In this document: positions 1-8,854 of the stretch, piece by piece
Layout of the letters: every line of letters begins with the position of its first letter
How positions within the stretch are numbered: position 1 is the stretch's first letter
From: Ostreococcus lucimarinus CCE9901
Lineage: Eukaryota; Chlorophyta; Mamiellophyceae; Mamiellales; Bathycoccaceae
DNA: 64,000 bases
Direction: 5' to 3'
Assembly: GCF_000092065.1 (NCBI RefSeq)
Contig: NC_009358.1
Span: 434,001 to 498,000 of the forward strand
Position numbers and translations under genes: made by a program
Notes under the pieces: model-generated
Told to the model about the DNA's origin: nothing
Seen by the model: only the letters and a program-made list of their open reading frames with translations
Database searches by the model: none

Positions 1-1089
1 GAGACGTCGAAGTGCGAGGATTTGTCGACGCCGGGGTGCGTCGGACATCGATCGATGTGTCGATTTTGCCAGACGCACATGGCGACGAATCGAAACCACG
101 ACTGGCCGGTGTGCCCGGCGACGGTGTGCGCGGAGAACGACGTGCACGGGTGCAAGTCGGAGTCGGGGAAAAAGATGACTAAACGGGAGTTGGCGTGGGA
201 TATCTTGCGCCAGCACGTGCTCGATCACAATAGCATGGTGGCGGGCATCAAGATTGGAAAGTGCCACGGCAATTCGCAGGATCACGGCTTGGGGCGGTAT
301 CAATACAGCGACTCGCAGTGTTTACGGTCGGGCTTGCCCGGTTGTCTCGGTGCGGGCGCAGCGTGCCGCTTTTGTAACGTGAAGAACGCGAAGAAGGCCG
401 GTAATGAGTGGCCCACGTGTCCGATGGCGGTGTGCGACAAGTACGACGTGAAGTCAAAGTATTGCGCAAAGCTCACGCAATACCACGTGCCGCCGGAAAC
501 GCCCCCAAAGGATTGGGATGAGAAATCTTTACCCGATACGATGTCCGTCGAACTCGACGAAGACGACGAAGATGCAGATTCGTTGAAGTTGAAGTCTGTG
601 AAGTCGCACCATCAACACAAACACAAGCATAGCGAAGATGACGATGACGATGACGATGACGATATCGATGCCAAGCCCGTCTCAAAGCACTCAAAGCATA
701 GCGACAGTGCCGGCTTAGGTGAAGACGAAGGTGAAGACGATGACGAGTACTACTCCAAAGAAAGTACTATACCGGTGGAGGCGGACGACGACGACGACGA
801 CGACGACGACGATGAGGAAGATGAGGAAGATTACGAAGATGACGAGGACGAGGACGAGGACGAGGACAAATCGCACGTCAAAAAGCATCATCATCATCAT
901 TCCAAGGTCAAGTTAGGTAACCAGGCTGCGCTAGACGACCAGGCCATAGTACATACCCACAAGAATGAGCAATCGGTGAAGCAGACGCATGCGGCGTCTG
1001 ACCTCGACTCTTTGGTTTTTGAAGAGATTGACGTCGAAGCGATCTCTTCCGAACGCGGTAAAAAGAGATCATCGCGAGGGACAGAGTAG
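1..1089 (+). CDS. Cys-rich repeat protein with acidic/His-rich tail (5' partial)
   Basis: The reading frame is open from the first base, so the N-terminus lies outside the window. Two copies of a cysteine module are visible, near residues 5-55 and 107-155 of the fragment. The shared pattern is PGCxG, then CRFC, then WPxCP, then VCxxxDV. The C-terminal half is low complexity, with long Asp/Glu runs interleaved with His clusters such as HHQHKHKH and a run of five His. No enzyme domain is recognised. Paired cysteines suggest a disulfide-rich secreted or surface protein, and the Asp/His tail could bind divalent metal; both are inferences. It is convergent with the PQ-loop gene, 35 bp away. Confidence 0.75.
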   Translation, partial: ETSKCEDLSTPGCVGHRSMCRFCQTHMATNRNHDWPVCPATVCAENDVHGCKSESGKKMTKRELAWDILRQHVLDHNSMVAGIKIGKCHGNSQDHGLGRYQYSDSQCLRSGLPGCLGAGAACRFCNVKNAKKAGNEWPTCPMAVCDKYDVKSKYCAKLTQYHVPPETPPKDWDEKSLPDTMSVELDEDDEDADSLKLKSVKSHHQHKHKHSEDDDDDDDDDIDAKPVSKHSKHSDSAGLGEDEGEDDDEYYSKESTIPVEADDDDDDDDDDEEDEEDYEDDEDEDEDEDKSHVKKHHHHHSKVKLGNQAALDDQAIVHTHKNEQSVKQTHAASDLDSLVFEEIDVEAISSERGKKRSSRGTE

Positions 1090-1124
1090 TATTTTAATCG
1101 GTATCTACAGTACAGCCATGGACT

Positions 1125-2093
1125 TTACAATTCTTCTACTGCGTCTAAGTCTTGACTCGACGCGCGCCGTCGTCGCCTAGCGAACTTGACACTCTGCGCT
1201 AAAATCGTCGCGTCGAGCGACACAGTGCCAAAGCTCCCCAAAAGCCAAGGCAACGATCGTATCACGTCCGCTCTCGAGTGACTCGCACACAACACCGACG
1301 TTCCGTACGCGACGTTCGCTGTGATGGCGAGCGCGAACATCGTGAGCGACAACCCCTCGACGGAACGCCGTCGTCTATTTTTTGCTATTTGCGCCAAACG
1401 ACCGCCCAAGTAGAAACACGTCGCCAGATACCCAACGCCGCGACCAAAGCTTTGCATCCACGCCGGATTGGCGTTATAATCACAATCAGTGACATTCATC
1501 GCCTCGCGTAACATCCCATTCGACGCTTCTCCCGCGCTATTCGTCGTCATCGTCGTCAACGCCAACGCCGCCGCGCCCGCCAACACGAAGCCGCCCACGG
1601 GCGACATCGGGCTTCGCATCCCCTCGTCTCCGCGCGTCCTCTCCCGCACGTTCTCCTCCTCGCTCGAGCGTTCATCCTCGCTTCCTCGCAGCGGTTCATA
1701 CCCAGACACCGATCCCTCGTCATCGCTCGCGCTCGCTCGCGCTCGCGCGCCGTCGCGTTCGTAATACGTGTACTGACACAGCAGCGCCAAATCGCTCAAC
1801 ACAAAGTACACCGCGGTGTACGTTTGCGTCGGCGCTTGGTCCCCGGTGAGGACGCATCCGATCAAGTTGAACGAGTCCCCGGCCAGCCATTGAAGCAAGA
1901 AGTACGGGCTTAAACCGCGCGCGGATTTCGCGCGATAGTTCAACACGAGCTGCGGGACTTGCGCGCTCATCCAGCACGCTATGGTGACGAGGGCGAGATA
2001 AAAGCCCGCGAGTTGGACGTCATCGCTGACGCACTCGCGAAACGTGACCCTGATCCAGTCCAAGGCGTCCGGGGAGGCGCACGTACACGGCAT
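1125..2093 (-). CDS. PQ-loop repeat membrane transporter (PQLC2/YPQ-like)
   Basis: A 322-residue polytopic membrane protein with two PQ-loop repeats, as in the PQLC2/YPQ1 family that exports cationic amino acids from lysosomes or vacuoles. Repeat 1 has the classic motif at residues 44-48 (SAQVPQ) followed by NYRAKSARGLS. Repeat 2, near residues 225-250, reads GGRLAQIAKN, so the Pro of the second PQ pair is Ala (residue 234). The two halves are joined by an acidic Ser/Glu-rich linker (about residues 118-160), which fits the long cytosolic loop of the family. The substrate cannot be read from sequence. It is convergent with the preceding Cys-rich gene. Confidence 0.85.
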   Translation of the reverse strand: MPCTCASPDALDWIRVTFRECVSDDVQLAGFYLALVTIACWMSAQVPQLVLNYRAKSARGLSPYFLLQWLAGDSFNLIGCVLTGDQAPTQTYTAVYFVLSDLALLCQYTYYERDGARARASASDDEGSVSGYEPLRGSEDERSSEEENVRERTRGDEGMRSPMSPVGGFVLAGAAALALTTMTTNSAGEASNGMLREAMNVTDCDYNANPAWMQSFGRGVGYLATCFYLGGRLAQIAKNRRRRSVEGLSLTMFALAITANVAYGTSVLCASHSRADVIRSLPWLLGSFGTVSLDATILAQSVKFARRRRRASSQDLDAVEEL

Positions 2094-2176
2094 GACGCCG
2101 ACGACGCGAGGCGCGCGGTGACGCGACTGGGACCGACTGAAAGAATAAACGTTGAATACATTAGAGTGCTGCCTCG

Positions 2177-3340
2177 CTAGCTATTGATCGAATTACCTAA
2201 ACTTTTGAGCGCCACCTTAGCGCGGAGGGTTTGGAGCTGGTCGTCCAACACCGAGACGCCGAGTCGCAGGCGGTCCATCAAACCGTGGTCGGTGGACATG
2301 GCGACGGCGCGACAGGCGATGAGCTTTTGTAAATCCGTCGGCGTCGACGCCGGAGCGACTTGTAACACGGCGAACGACAGACGTTCAGCGCGTGTGAGCG
2401 GGCTATGAGCGAATCCTTCCGGGACGGTCGTCCAATCGGCGTCCTCCATCGTCACTTCGGCTTCGATGCGTTCGACGGTGACGCTCGGCGCGTCCACCCA
2501 CGCCATGGCGGAGCGCAAGTCGCCGACCTCCTTATGCGTCCAAATCCCTTCGAACGACGCGTCGTCGAACTCATTTACGGTATTTTCATCGTCCGCGTCC
2601 TCGTCCTTCGCATCGCTCTCGGCGCTCTCGACGTCAGTGTCGCTCGGCGCGTCGCCCAACAACCTCGCGCTCAGCAACAAGACGTCCCGAACCGCGCCCT
2701 CGATGTAATCCGTCACCTCCTTCACCTGCGCCAGCTCCGCATCGCTCGGCACGTACGTCCCCGCGTCGCCCATCTGCGGCACGTGCGTGAACACTCCCGT
2801 GATGAACGGCTCTCGCCCCGCGATCCCTTCCAATTTCACCCTCGCCTCGCCGACCACGTCCACGCGCGCGCCGACGGCTTCCCGCGTCACCGTCTCGATC
2901 CTCGCCAGCGTCGCCGACGCGTTCACCGTGAGCCCTTCCTCCTCGCTCGACTCGCTCGGCAAAAACGTCAACTGCGCGATCAACCCTCCCGTGCGCTTCA
3001 TCGCGTCCTCGAGCAGCGCTAAGAACCGCGCCTCGTACAGGTGCAGCGTCAGCCTCGACCCCGGGAGCAGCGTCTCTCGCCGCGGGAACAACAGCGCGGG
3101 CACCTCGACCTCGACGAACTCCTTCGCCATCGCGGCGGAGTAATCCAAGTACCCACCGCCGCGCGCGCCGTCGCCGTCGCCGTCGTCGTCGCCGTCGCCG
3201 TCGTTCGCGCCCGTCGCGCGCGTCGCGCGCGTCGTCGCGCGCCTCGACGCCTCGCGCGTCGCCCGTCGCGCGCGTCGCCGTCGCGCGTCGCCGGTCGCGC
3301 GCGCGCGCGCCGTCGCGACGTCCGCGCGCGCCGCGCGCAT
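2177..3340 (-). CDS. LON substrate-binding-domain protein, probably plastid-targeted
   Basis: A 387-residue protein with an N-terminal LON domain and no AAA+ or protease part. The domain is seen as VPALLFPRRETLLPGSRL followed by LHLYEARFLALLEDAM and EGLTVNASATLARIE. The preceding 65 residues are Arg/Ala/Thr-rich, like an algal transit peptide, followed by a Gly/Asp linker. The frame stays open 154 codons further upstream through CG-repeat DNA. I chose the Met at 3340 because upstream composition looks non-coding and the next Met lies directly at the LON domain (AMAKEFVEVEVP). The C-terminal half has an acidic insert and a helical end. Stand-alone LON-domain proteins of this type occur in plants and cyanobacteria; their role is not established. 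Confidence 0.8.
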   Translation of the reverse strand: MRAARADVATARARATGDARRRRARRATREASRRATTRATRATGANDGDGDDDGDGDGARGGGYLDYSAAMAKEFVEVEVPALLFPRRETLLPGSRLTLHLYEARFLALLEDAMKRTGGLIAQLTFLPSESSEEEGLTVNASATLARIETVTREAVGARVDVVGEARVKLEGIAGREPFITGVFTHVPQMGDAGTYVPSDAELAQVKEVTDYIEGAVRDVLLLSARLLGDAPSDTDVESAESDAKDEDADDENTVNEFDDASFEGIWTHKEVGDLRSAMAWVDAPSVTVERIEAEVTMEDADWTTVPEGFAHSPLTRAERLSFAVLQVAPASTPTDLQKLIACRAVAMSTDHGLMDRLRLGVSVLDDQLQTLRAKVALKSLGNSINS

Positions 3341-3831
3341 CGTCGCGCGTCTCGCGTCGCGCGCGCGCGCGTCTCGCGCGCGCGCGCGCCGGCGGCCGCC
3401 GAAACGCGACCCCCTCGATCGACGAGTCCTGACTCGACGATATCGTCGTGTGCGCAAACAGTGCGAAGACACTTTACACCACCGAGACAGCGCAGACAGG
3501 GCCTCGGCGCGGCGCGCGCGCGCGCGCGCGTCGAAAAAAACGCGCGAATCGGCGAAAAAACGTCGACGATTCGACGCGCGCGCGACGGACGGCGCCGCGG
3601 CGACGGCGCGATCTCGAATTCGCGCGCGTTCGAATCCGCACACGCGCGCGCGCGACGCCACGCGCACGTCGCTCGACCGAACGCGAACGCGCGCACGTCG
3701 ACGTCGAACGCATCGCGAACGAATCCGCGCGAGAACGCGCGACGCGACGCGACGCGAGGGCGCGCGTCGACCGCGCGCGGGACGTCGGGATTTGAATCGC
3801 ATCGGACGCGCGCGCGAGGCGACGACGGGCG
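3341..3831. promoter_or_regulatory. Shared divergent promoter region, LON-domain gene / ASF1
   Basis: This spacer of about 490 bp between two divergent starts holds no supportable gene. It is extremely CG-alternating, including an uninterrupted GC dinucleotide run at about 3511-3531, with a few A-tracts near 3534-3560. Long frames cross it on both strands, but they are made almost only of Arg/Ala codons and appear to be compositional artefacts. I see no TATA box. Confidence 0.5.
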
Positions 3832-4653
3832 ATGAGCGCGATCAGCGTGACGTCGGTGCAGGTGCTGGATAATCCGCAGTTCTTCGCGAATCCGCTGCAG
3901 TTTGAGATTCAGTACGAGTGCTTGCACGATCTTCAGCACGGTGCGCGCGAGGCGAGGCGAGGCGATCGATGCGCGATGACGGGGCGGACAGCTGGAAATT
4001 TGAAATTTGAAGGCGCGGGCGGGACGAGGGGGCGCGGGGAGACGGGGGCGAGGGACGACGGTGACGCGCGATGCGAGCGCGAAGACTGACGAGGCGATGA
4101 CGCGCGACGCGCCGACGCAGATCTCGAGTGGAAGCTGACGTACGTCGGGAGCGCGGAGGACGACAAGTGCGATCAGATTTTGGACACGGTGCTCGTGGGG
4201 CCGGTGGTTCGCGGGGCGTACAAGTTTGTGTTCCAGGCCAATCCGCCGGATGTGAGCAAGATTCCGCAGGAAGACATCTTGGGCGTGACGGTGCTTCTCG
4301 TGACGTGCTCGTACAACAACCAAGAGTTCATCCGGGTCGGGTACTACGTGAACAACGAGTACGCCGACGAAGAGTTGAAGGAGAACCCGCCAGCGCAGCC
4401 GAGAATCGATAGAATTGTTCGCAACATTTTGGCTGAGAAGCCGCGCGTGACTCGATTCCCGTGCGACTTTGATGCGCAAGCGATCCCTGGAATGGAGAAC
4501 GCGGGTTCGGAAGATGCGATGATGGGCGACGAAAACAACCTCCCGAACGCGCCTGCCATGGGCGTAGACTTTTCCAAGGAGCAGGCGTCGGCTTTCTTCC
4601 AAGGAGAGCAAGCGCAACAACAACCCGCTCCGGGAATGCAGGGCCTGTGGTAG
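3832..4653 (+). CDS. ASF1: Histone H3-H4 chaperone ASF1 (two exons)
   Basis: Joining 3832..3940 to 4121..4653 gives 213 residues. Exon 1 encodes SAISVTSVQVLDNPQFFANP and continues to CLHDLQH. The splice completes an Asp codon and continues as LEWKLTYVGSAEDD, exactly the ASF1 register. Other family blocks are VLVGPV, GVTVLLVTCSYNNQEFIRVGYYVNNEY, ENPPAQP and NILAEKPRVTRF. This immunoglobulin-like core of about 155 residues binds the H3-H4 dimer in replication-coupled and replication-independent chromatin assembly. The tail from about residue 165 is acidic and less conserved, as usual. The intron has the GTGCG donor and GACTGAC branch motif shared by the other introns here. Confidence 0.96.
3941..4120 (+). 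other. Intron of ASF1
   Basis: A 180-nt intron: 5' splice site GTGCGC, branch motif GACTGAC with CTGAC at 4086-4090, and 3' site ending GACGCAG at 4120. It interrupts codon 37 after its first base. Removing it restores the conserved DLEWK block. Confidence 0.92.
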
Positions 4654-4739
4654 TGTGTCAACCAAACGAGGACGACGACGACAGCCAGCACGTGTGTAGA
4701 TAAACATTAGCGCAACAAATTGAATTAAAATCTTCGACG

Positions 4740-7133
4740 TTACGACGACTTTTCGCGAATGAAAATGGGCAGCGCGCCGATCGGGGCGGAGAAATCGCGC
4801 ATCCAACGCCGACCCTGGTGGACCTTGCCATTAGATAAATCGCGCCATCGACCCTCGGTCAAATAAATCGCTCTCTCATTCGCGCCTCGCGTGGTGACGG
4901 GGGCGACGATGATATCTTCGCCGAGCGCGAACTGATCTCCTATGCGGAACGTTTCGCTATCCTCGGGATCGAGCCACCACATCGGACGACAGATGGGTTC
5001 GAGCGTTTCGACCGCGCGTTCGCTGTGATCGATGAGGGTCTCCACGAACTGATCGCGCATCTCCAATGCGGAGATGCATAAGTCTTTCGCCATGCTACCT
5101 GCGGCCCAAGGAGTGAGGGAAAACTGCATCGCCGGCATCAGCGCGTTGGCTTGCGCCCACCTCACGAGGAGCTCTTCGTCCGGGTGTTTGCCAAAATAAG
5201 CGTTTCCACCGATGATGTCTGGCAAACAAAACGGGTACCCAAGCACGCCAGATGTAAGCAGCGCGGGAATAATCGACCCTAGCCCGTTCTCAATGCCCCA
5301 GTCGGAGAATCTATCGCCCATGCGGACGAGGGAAGAATTCCCTGTGCTGTTATGACCGCTTCGAACTTCTGCAAGTTCGAACTTTGAAGCGACGTTGTTC
5401 ACCCACGCTCTCGTGTACTCTGATGGGTGCGAAAGAGGTGTGTGTGTGATGAATCTTCGCGGCAAAAAGCATGGTTCACCGGCGTCAAACTTGAAGCCGT
5501 CGATACCGTGCTTTTCTTGCAGACGCTTCAACCGAGATACAAACCAATCAACCGCCTCCGGGTTTGTGACGTCTAACGCGACGACTGGCGGCGTTTGCCA
5601 CCACCTGAAGAAACCATTTCGCGTGTTCGAATTGACAAAGTAACCCTTGTCCTTCCCTTCTCTGTACGCCATTGTATCTTCGGCGATGAACGGCATGACC
5701 CACACCGTCACTTTGAAGCCCATGGCGTGAAGCTCGTCCACCATCGAACTCGGATCTGGGAACTTTGTGGCGTCAAAATCGAGATCACCGTACCCACACT
5801 GCCACTTGTCATCGATCTCGATGACGCTGGCGCTCATACCGTTCGCAAGAATTTCTTGCGCGAAGCTCAAAACCTTTTCTTGCGAAACGTTCGTCTTCAT
5901 CTTCGCCCATGTCGTCCAAATCGGGGCTCGAAACACTTCCGAGGGCGGAGCTGCTTTCGGTTTATGCAGAGTCTTGTGGACGTTGATCGTCGCCAATTTG
6001 ACGTTCTTGTTCGCACACAGCGCCACGCGCATGTGTCTTCGCGTTGCGTGCGCATGCTTAGGCGATACCCAACCGACGAGCGGGTGGTTCATGCTGAACG
6101 GCCCGTAGCCTTTGTGAAATGAATTGCGAGCTTGTAAGCGCAAGAGCCCGTCACCGACGCGACGCCCTTTATGAAACGGTAAAATCGTCCGAGTCGCGTT
6201 TTGAATGCCCACACCAAACGCTCGCTTACTAAAAAATCCGTCGAACCAAGTCGCGTTCGGCGCGTTGAGACCAACGTGGAAAAATGGAGTATCCGGATCC
6301 GCCACGACTGCACATCCGTTACTCGTCACCCAATGCGTGGAAACGAGCGTGTTCAATCCATTAGGTCCGTTGTCGAAGGGATAATGAGGGCCAATCTCCA
6401 TGCATCCATCGTTCAACGGCCAGTGCTGAGCCATCAAATGCGACCCGCCGTACACGTCTCCCACTCGCTCCAAATCAATCATGATCTCCGCCGTCGCGTG
6501 CATCAAGCTCCCATCGGCGACGGAGTAGTCCAGCAGAAACCCATCGCTTAACCCATCGCACCACTGCTCCCCCGTGCTCAATCCCGCGCTCGGTCTAATC
6601 GTCAACGAAGCGCGCTGTCCCCACGTCACGGTGGCGCCGCCGTTCGCCTCTCTCGTCACCACTCCCTCCTCCGTCAACGCCAACGCCGGAAGCGCACACT
6701 GCGCCTCACACACAACTTCACCCCCACGTCTCAGCACCACGCTCCCATCGTCCCGGACCGTGAGTTTCGCCTCGCCGCATCGCAGCGTCGTCTCCCTCGG
6801 TCTTTCGGGCCGCGTCAGCCTCGGAAATTCGTACGGCAACCCGCGATGCGGCGCCCCCGTGAGCGCCCCCGCCGTCGGTCGCGTCGCCCCCGCGCGCACA
6901 TCTCTTTGATCACCGCCCGTTTCCAGCGCGCCTCGCGCCTCGCGCGCCCCATCCCGCGTCGCTCCAATTCTGACCGTCGGCACCGTGCGCCGTCGTCTCG
7001 TCGACACGACCGCGCCTCGCGCGCCTCGCGCGACGCCTCGTCGCGCCTCGCGCGCGCGCGAAACGACGCGCGGAATTCTCGCGCGCGTACTGTCGACGCG
7101 CGGCGCGGAAAGCGCGCCCCAATCGAGCGTCAT
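4740..7133 (-). CDS. Glycoside hydrolase family 31, MYORG-like
   Basis: A 797-residue GH31 enzyme. The (beta/alpha)8 catalytic core begins near residue 400 (PIWTTWAKMKTNVSQEKVL). The nucleophile motif is DGFKFDAGE with Asp550. The expected acid/base is Asp607 in MGDRFSDW, followed by the GH31 block DIIGGN and RWAQANALMP. The spelling of the nucleophile region resembles metazoan MYORG and its bacterial relatives more than starch-type alpha-glucosidases, so an alpha-galactosidase-like activity is possible but inferred. The first 90 residues are Arg/Ala-rich and may target the protein to an organelle; no clear signal anchor is visible. The Met at 7133 is the only plausible start before residue 211. 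Confidence 0.88.
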   Translation of the reverse strand: MTLDWGALSAPRVDSTRARIPRVVSRAREARRGVARGARGAVVSTRRRRTVPTVRIGATRDGAREARGALETGGDQRDVRAGATRPTAGALTGAPHRGLPYEFPRLTRPERPRETTLRCGEAKLTVRDDGSVVLRRGGEVVCEAQCALPALALTEEGVVTREANGGATVTWGQRASLTIRPSAGLSTGEQWCDGLSDGFLLDYSVADGSLMHATAEIMIDLERVGDVYGGSHLMAQHWPLNDGCMEIGPHYPFDNGPNGLNTLVSTHWVTSNGCAVVADPDTPFFHVGLNAPNATWFDGFFSKRAFGVGIQNATRTILPFHKGRRVGDGLLRLQARNSFHKGYGPFSMNHPLVGWVSPKHAHATRRHMRVALCANKNVKLATINVHKTLHKPKAAPPSEVFRAPIWTTWAKMKTNVSQEKVLSFAQEILANGMSASVIEIDDKWQCGYGDLDFDATKFPDPSSMVDELHAMGFKVTVWVMPFIAEDTMAYREGKDKGYFVNSNTRNGFFRWWQTPPVVALDVTNPEAVDWFVSRLKRLQEKHGIDGFKFDAGEPCFLPRRFITHTPLSHPSEYTRAWVNNVASKFELAEVRSGHNSTGNSSLVRMGDRFSDWGIENGLGSIIPALLTSGVLGYPFCLPDIIGGNAYFGKHPDEELLVRWAQANALMPAMQFSLTPWAAGSMAKDLCISALEMRDQFVETLIDHSERAVETLEPICRPMWWLDPEDSETFRIGDQFALGEDIIVAPVTTRGANERAIYLTEGRWRDLSNGKVHQGRRWMRDFSAPIGALPIFIREKSS

Positions 7134-7432
7134 CGCGCGGCGTCGCCTCGCGAATGTGACCGTCTAACCTCCCGCGCCGCTTCGGTGTTTTCGCGCCCTC
7201 GACGCGCGCGCGTCGCGCGTCGCGGACCGCGCGCGCGCGCGAACGATGTGGAAGTTTATGTGCGAGCGTTCGCGTCGCGACGCGCGCGTCGACGACGGTT
7301 GCACGCGGAGAAGTAGCGCAAGATTCGACGACGCGCGAAAAAGCGCTGACGCGGATAACGGGCCGTTATTAACGGCTGGTTTGGCAGTCGTGTGCTCGGC
7401 GGCTGCTTTTAAATACACGTAAGGCGCGCGAG
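7134..7432. other. Intergenic spacer
   Basis: This spacer separates the GH31 start from the Sec14 gene stop, both on the minus strand, so it should hold the GH31 promoter and the Sec14 3' untranslated region. It is CG-alternating on the left and more AT-rich on the right. No gene or clear motif is seen. Confidence 0.4.
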
Positions 7433-8740
7433 CTACGGCCAAGACGCCATCACGATGGCCTTCTTGGCGTCGTAATCGCGCATGTGCGTGGCGTACACGT
7501 CGAAATTCCACGCGGAAGGGACGACGCCGCCCATGTCGTCGTCGACGGCGCTCGAGTGAAACACCGCGCCCATGGTGGCGGCGGCTTTTTCCTTCTTCTT
7601 CTTGTTCACGAAGACGATCTTGGAGTACGTCTTGGGATCGATGAAAGGCGAGATGATGGACCAAAACACGCGGAAAATGGTCGGAGGGTTGAAGCACACG
7701 GCCAGGCCCAGGCGCTCGGGGTAGTGGTTTTGTAAGATGGAGAGCGTCTCGCGAGCCGTCGCCATCGGAACGGCGTTCTTGCGGGACCAATCGGTGAAGT
7801 TGATCAAGATGACGATTTGCTCGGGCGCCAGGTCCGCCTTGGAGCCACGAGGTTCACGTTCGCGCGAAGACTTCCAGAGAATGTTCTCCAACGTGTACAC
7901 CAAGAATTTGATGTTTTCCACGTGGTTGTACGAGTTTTCGCGGTCCGGGCGCATCACGAGCACGCGGCGGCCGCGCTTATCTCGACCGCTTCTGTACTGC
8001 TTCCCCGTGAGCGCCTCATCGGCGATGTCGTCCCACGTCAACGCCTCCGGTTTCATCGTCGCTCGCCACTGAAGCGACGCGATGATCATTTTCAGCGCCT
8101 TGTCCACGTTCCATTTGCGCGCGCGCAGGTATCGACACAAGCACGCGTCGTCCACGTACACCCGCAGCGCCGGCGTCCCGAGCAAATCCGAATTTTCCGC
8201 CGCGGCCGCGTTCAGTTTCTCCCTAAACTTTCGCAACGACTCGAGATCCTTCGGCGTCATCGTGACCTCCCGCCCGCTCTGCGTCCGGTCGATCTGCGCC
8301 GGCGCTTGATTCGGCAACGCCTTCGCCGCCGCCTCCCTCGCCTTTCGTCTCCTCGCCGCGTCGAACACCGCATTCAGCGCATCGTTTCTATCCCTCCCGT
8401 CGAGCCATCGCACGAACATCACCGCGATCCACACCAAGAACATCAGCGCGAACGGCGCCGCCAGCACGAACGCCGTCGCGCAGTCGTCGTCCATCGCCCA
8501 CGCCCTCAGCCGCGCCCGCGTCGCGATCCATCGCGGCAGATCCCTGCGAAACCGTCGCAGTTCCGGCCGCTTCACCAGCGCTCGCTTGTACAGCGCGTAC
8601 GACCGCCGCAGCGTGTCGCGCAGCGCCCTCGCGCGCGCGTCGCCCGCGATGGCTTTTTGAACGCGTCTCCACGGCGCCTCGATCGACGCGCGCGCGATCG
8701 CCCACGTCGACCGCGGCGGCTCGCGTCGCGCGCCGAACAT
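7433..8740 (-). CDS. CRAL-TRIO/Sec14-domain protein with N-terminal membrane segment
   Basis: A 435-residue protein. Residues 87-111 (CATAFVLAAPFALMFLVWIAV) form a strong transmembrane segment after a basic N-terminus. A CRAL-TRIO N-region follows (CLCRYLRARKWNVDKALKMI, Sec14 register), then the lipid-binding domain with RGRRVLVMRPDRENS, QIVILINFTDWS, ILQNHYPERLG, FNPPTIFRVFWSIISPFIDPKT and SKIVFVN. Sec14 proteins exchange or present phospholipids between membranes; an anchored form would act at one membrane. The start at 8740 is the first Met after a stretch of Arg/Ala codons that looks non-coding. The divergent CDC123 start is 66-114 bp away. Confidence 0.88.
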   Translation of the reverse strand: MFGARREPPRSTWAIARASIEAPWRRVQKAIAGDARARALRDTLRRSYALYKRALVKRPELRRFRRDLPRWIATRARLRAWAMDDDCATAFVLAAPFALMFLVWIAVMFVRWLDGRDRNDALNAVFDAARRRKAREAAAKALPNQAPAQIDRTQSGREVTMTPKDLESLRKFREKLNAAAAENSDLLGTPALRVYVDDACLCRYLRARKWNVDKALKMIIASLQWRATMKPEALTWDDIADEALTGKQYRSGRDKRGRRVLVMRPDRENSYNHVENIKFLVYTLENILWKSSREREPRGSKADLAPEQIVILINFTDWSRKNAVPMATARETLSILQNHYPERLGLAVCFNPPTIFRVFWSIISPFIDPKTYSKIVFVNKKKKEKAAATMGAVFHSSAVDDDMGGVVPSAWNFDVYATHMRDYDAKKAIVMASWP

Positions 8741-8854
8741 CGCGACGCGCGCGTCTCCCGCGTCGCTCGCGTCCGCGTCGCGTCGCGCGCTCGAGAGGGC
8801 GGCGCGATGTGTCGCGCGCGCGGCGTCGCGCGCGCCAGAGCGCGTCGACGCGCG

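Noticed and set aside
3605-3625. TTCGAATCC resembling a tRNA T-loop
   Set aside because: The flanking bases cannot form the T-stem or an acceptor stem, and no D or anticodon arm is present upstream.
3049-4806. A long minus-strand open frame antisense to ASF1
   Set aside because: It has almost only Arg, His, Ala and Val codons, no domain, and runs against a certain gene. GC-rich DNA without stop triplets produces such frames on the opposite strand everywhere in this window.
7817-8800. N-terminal extension of the CDC123 frame by more than 300 codons
   Set aside because: It is antisense to the Sec14 coding sequence and His/Arg-rich. CDC123 proteins have no such extension.
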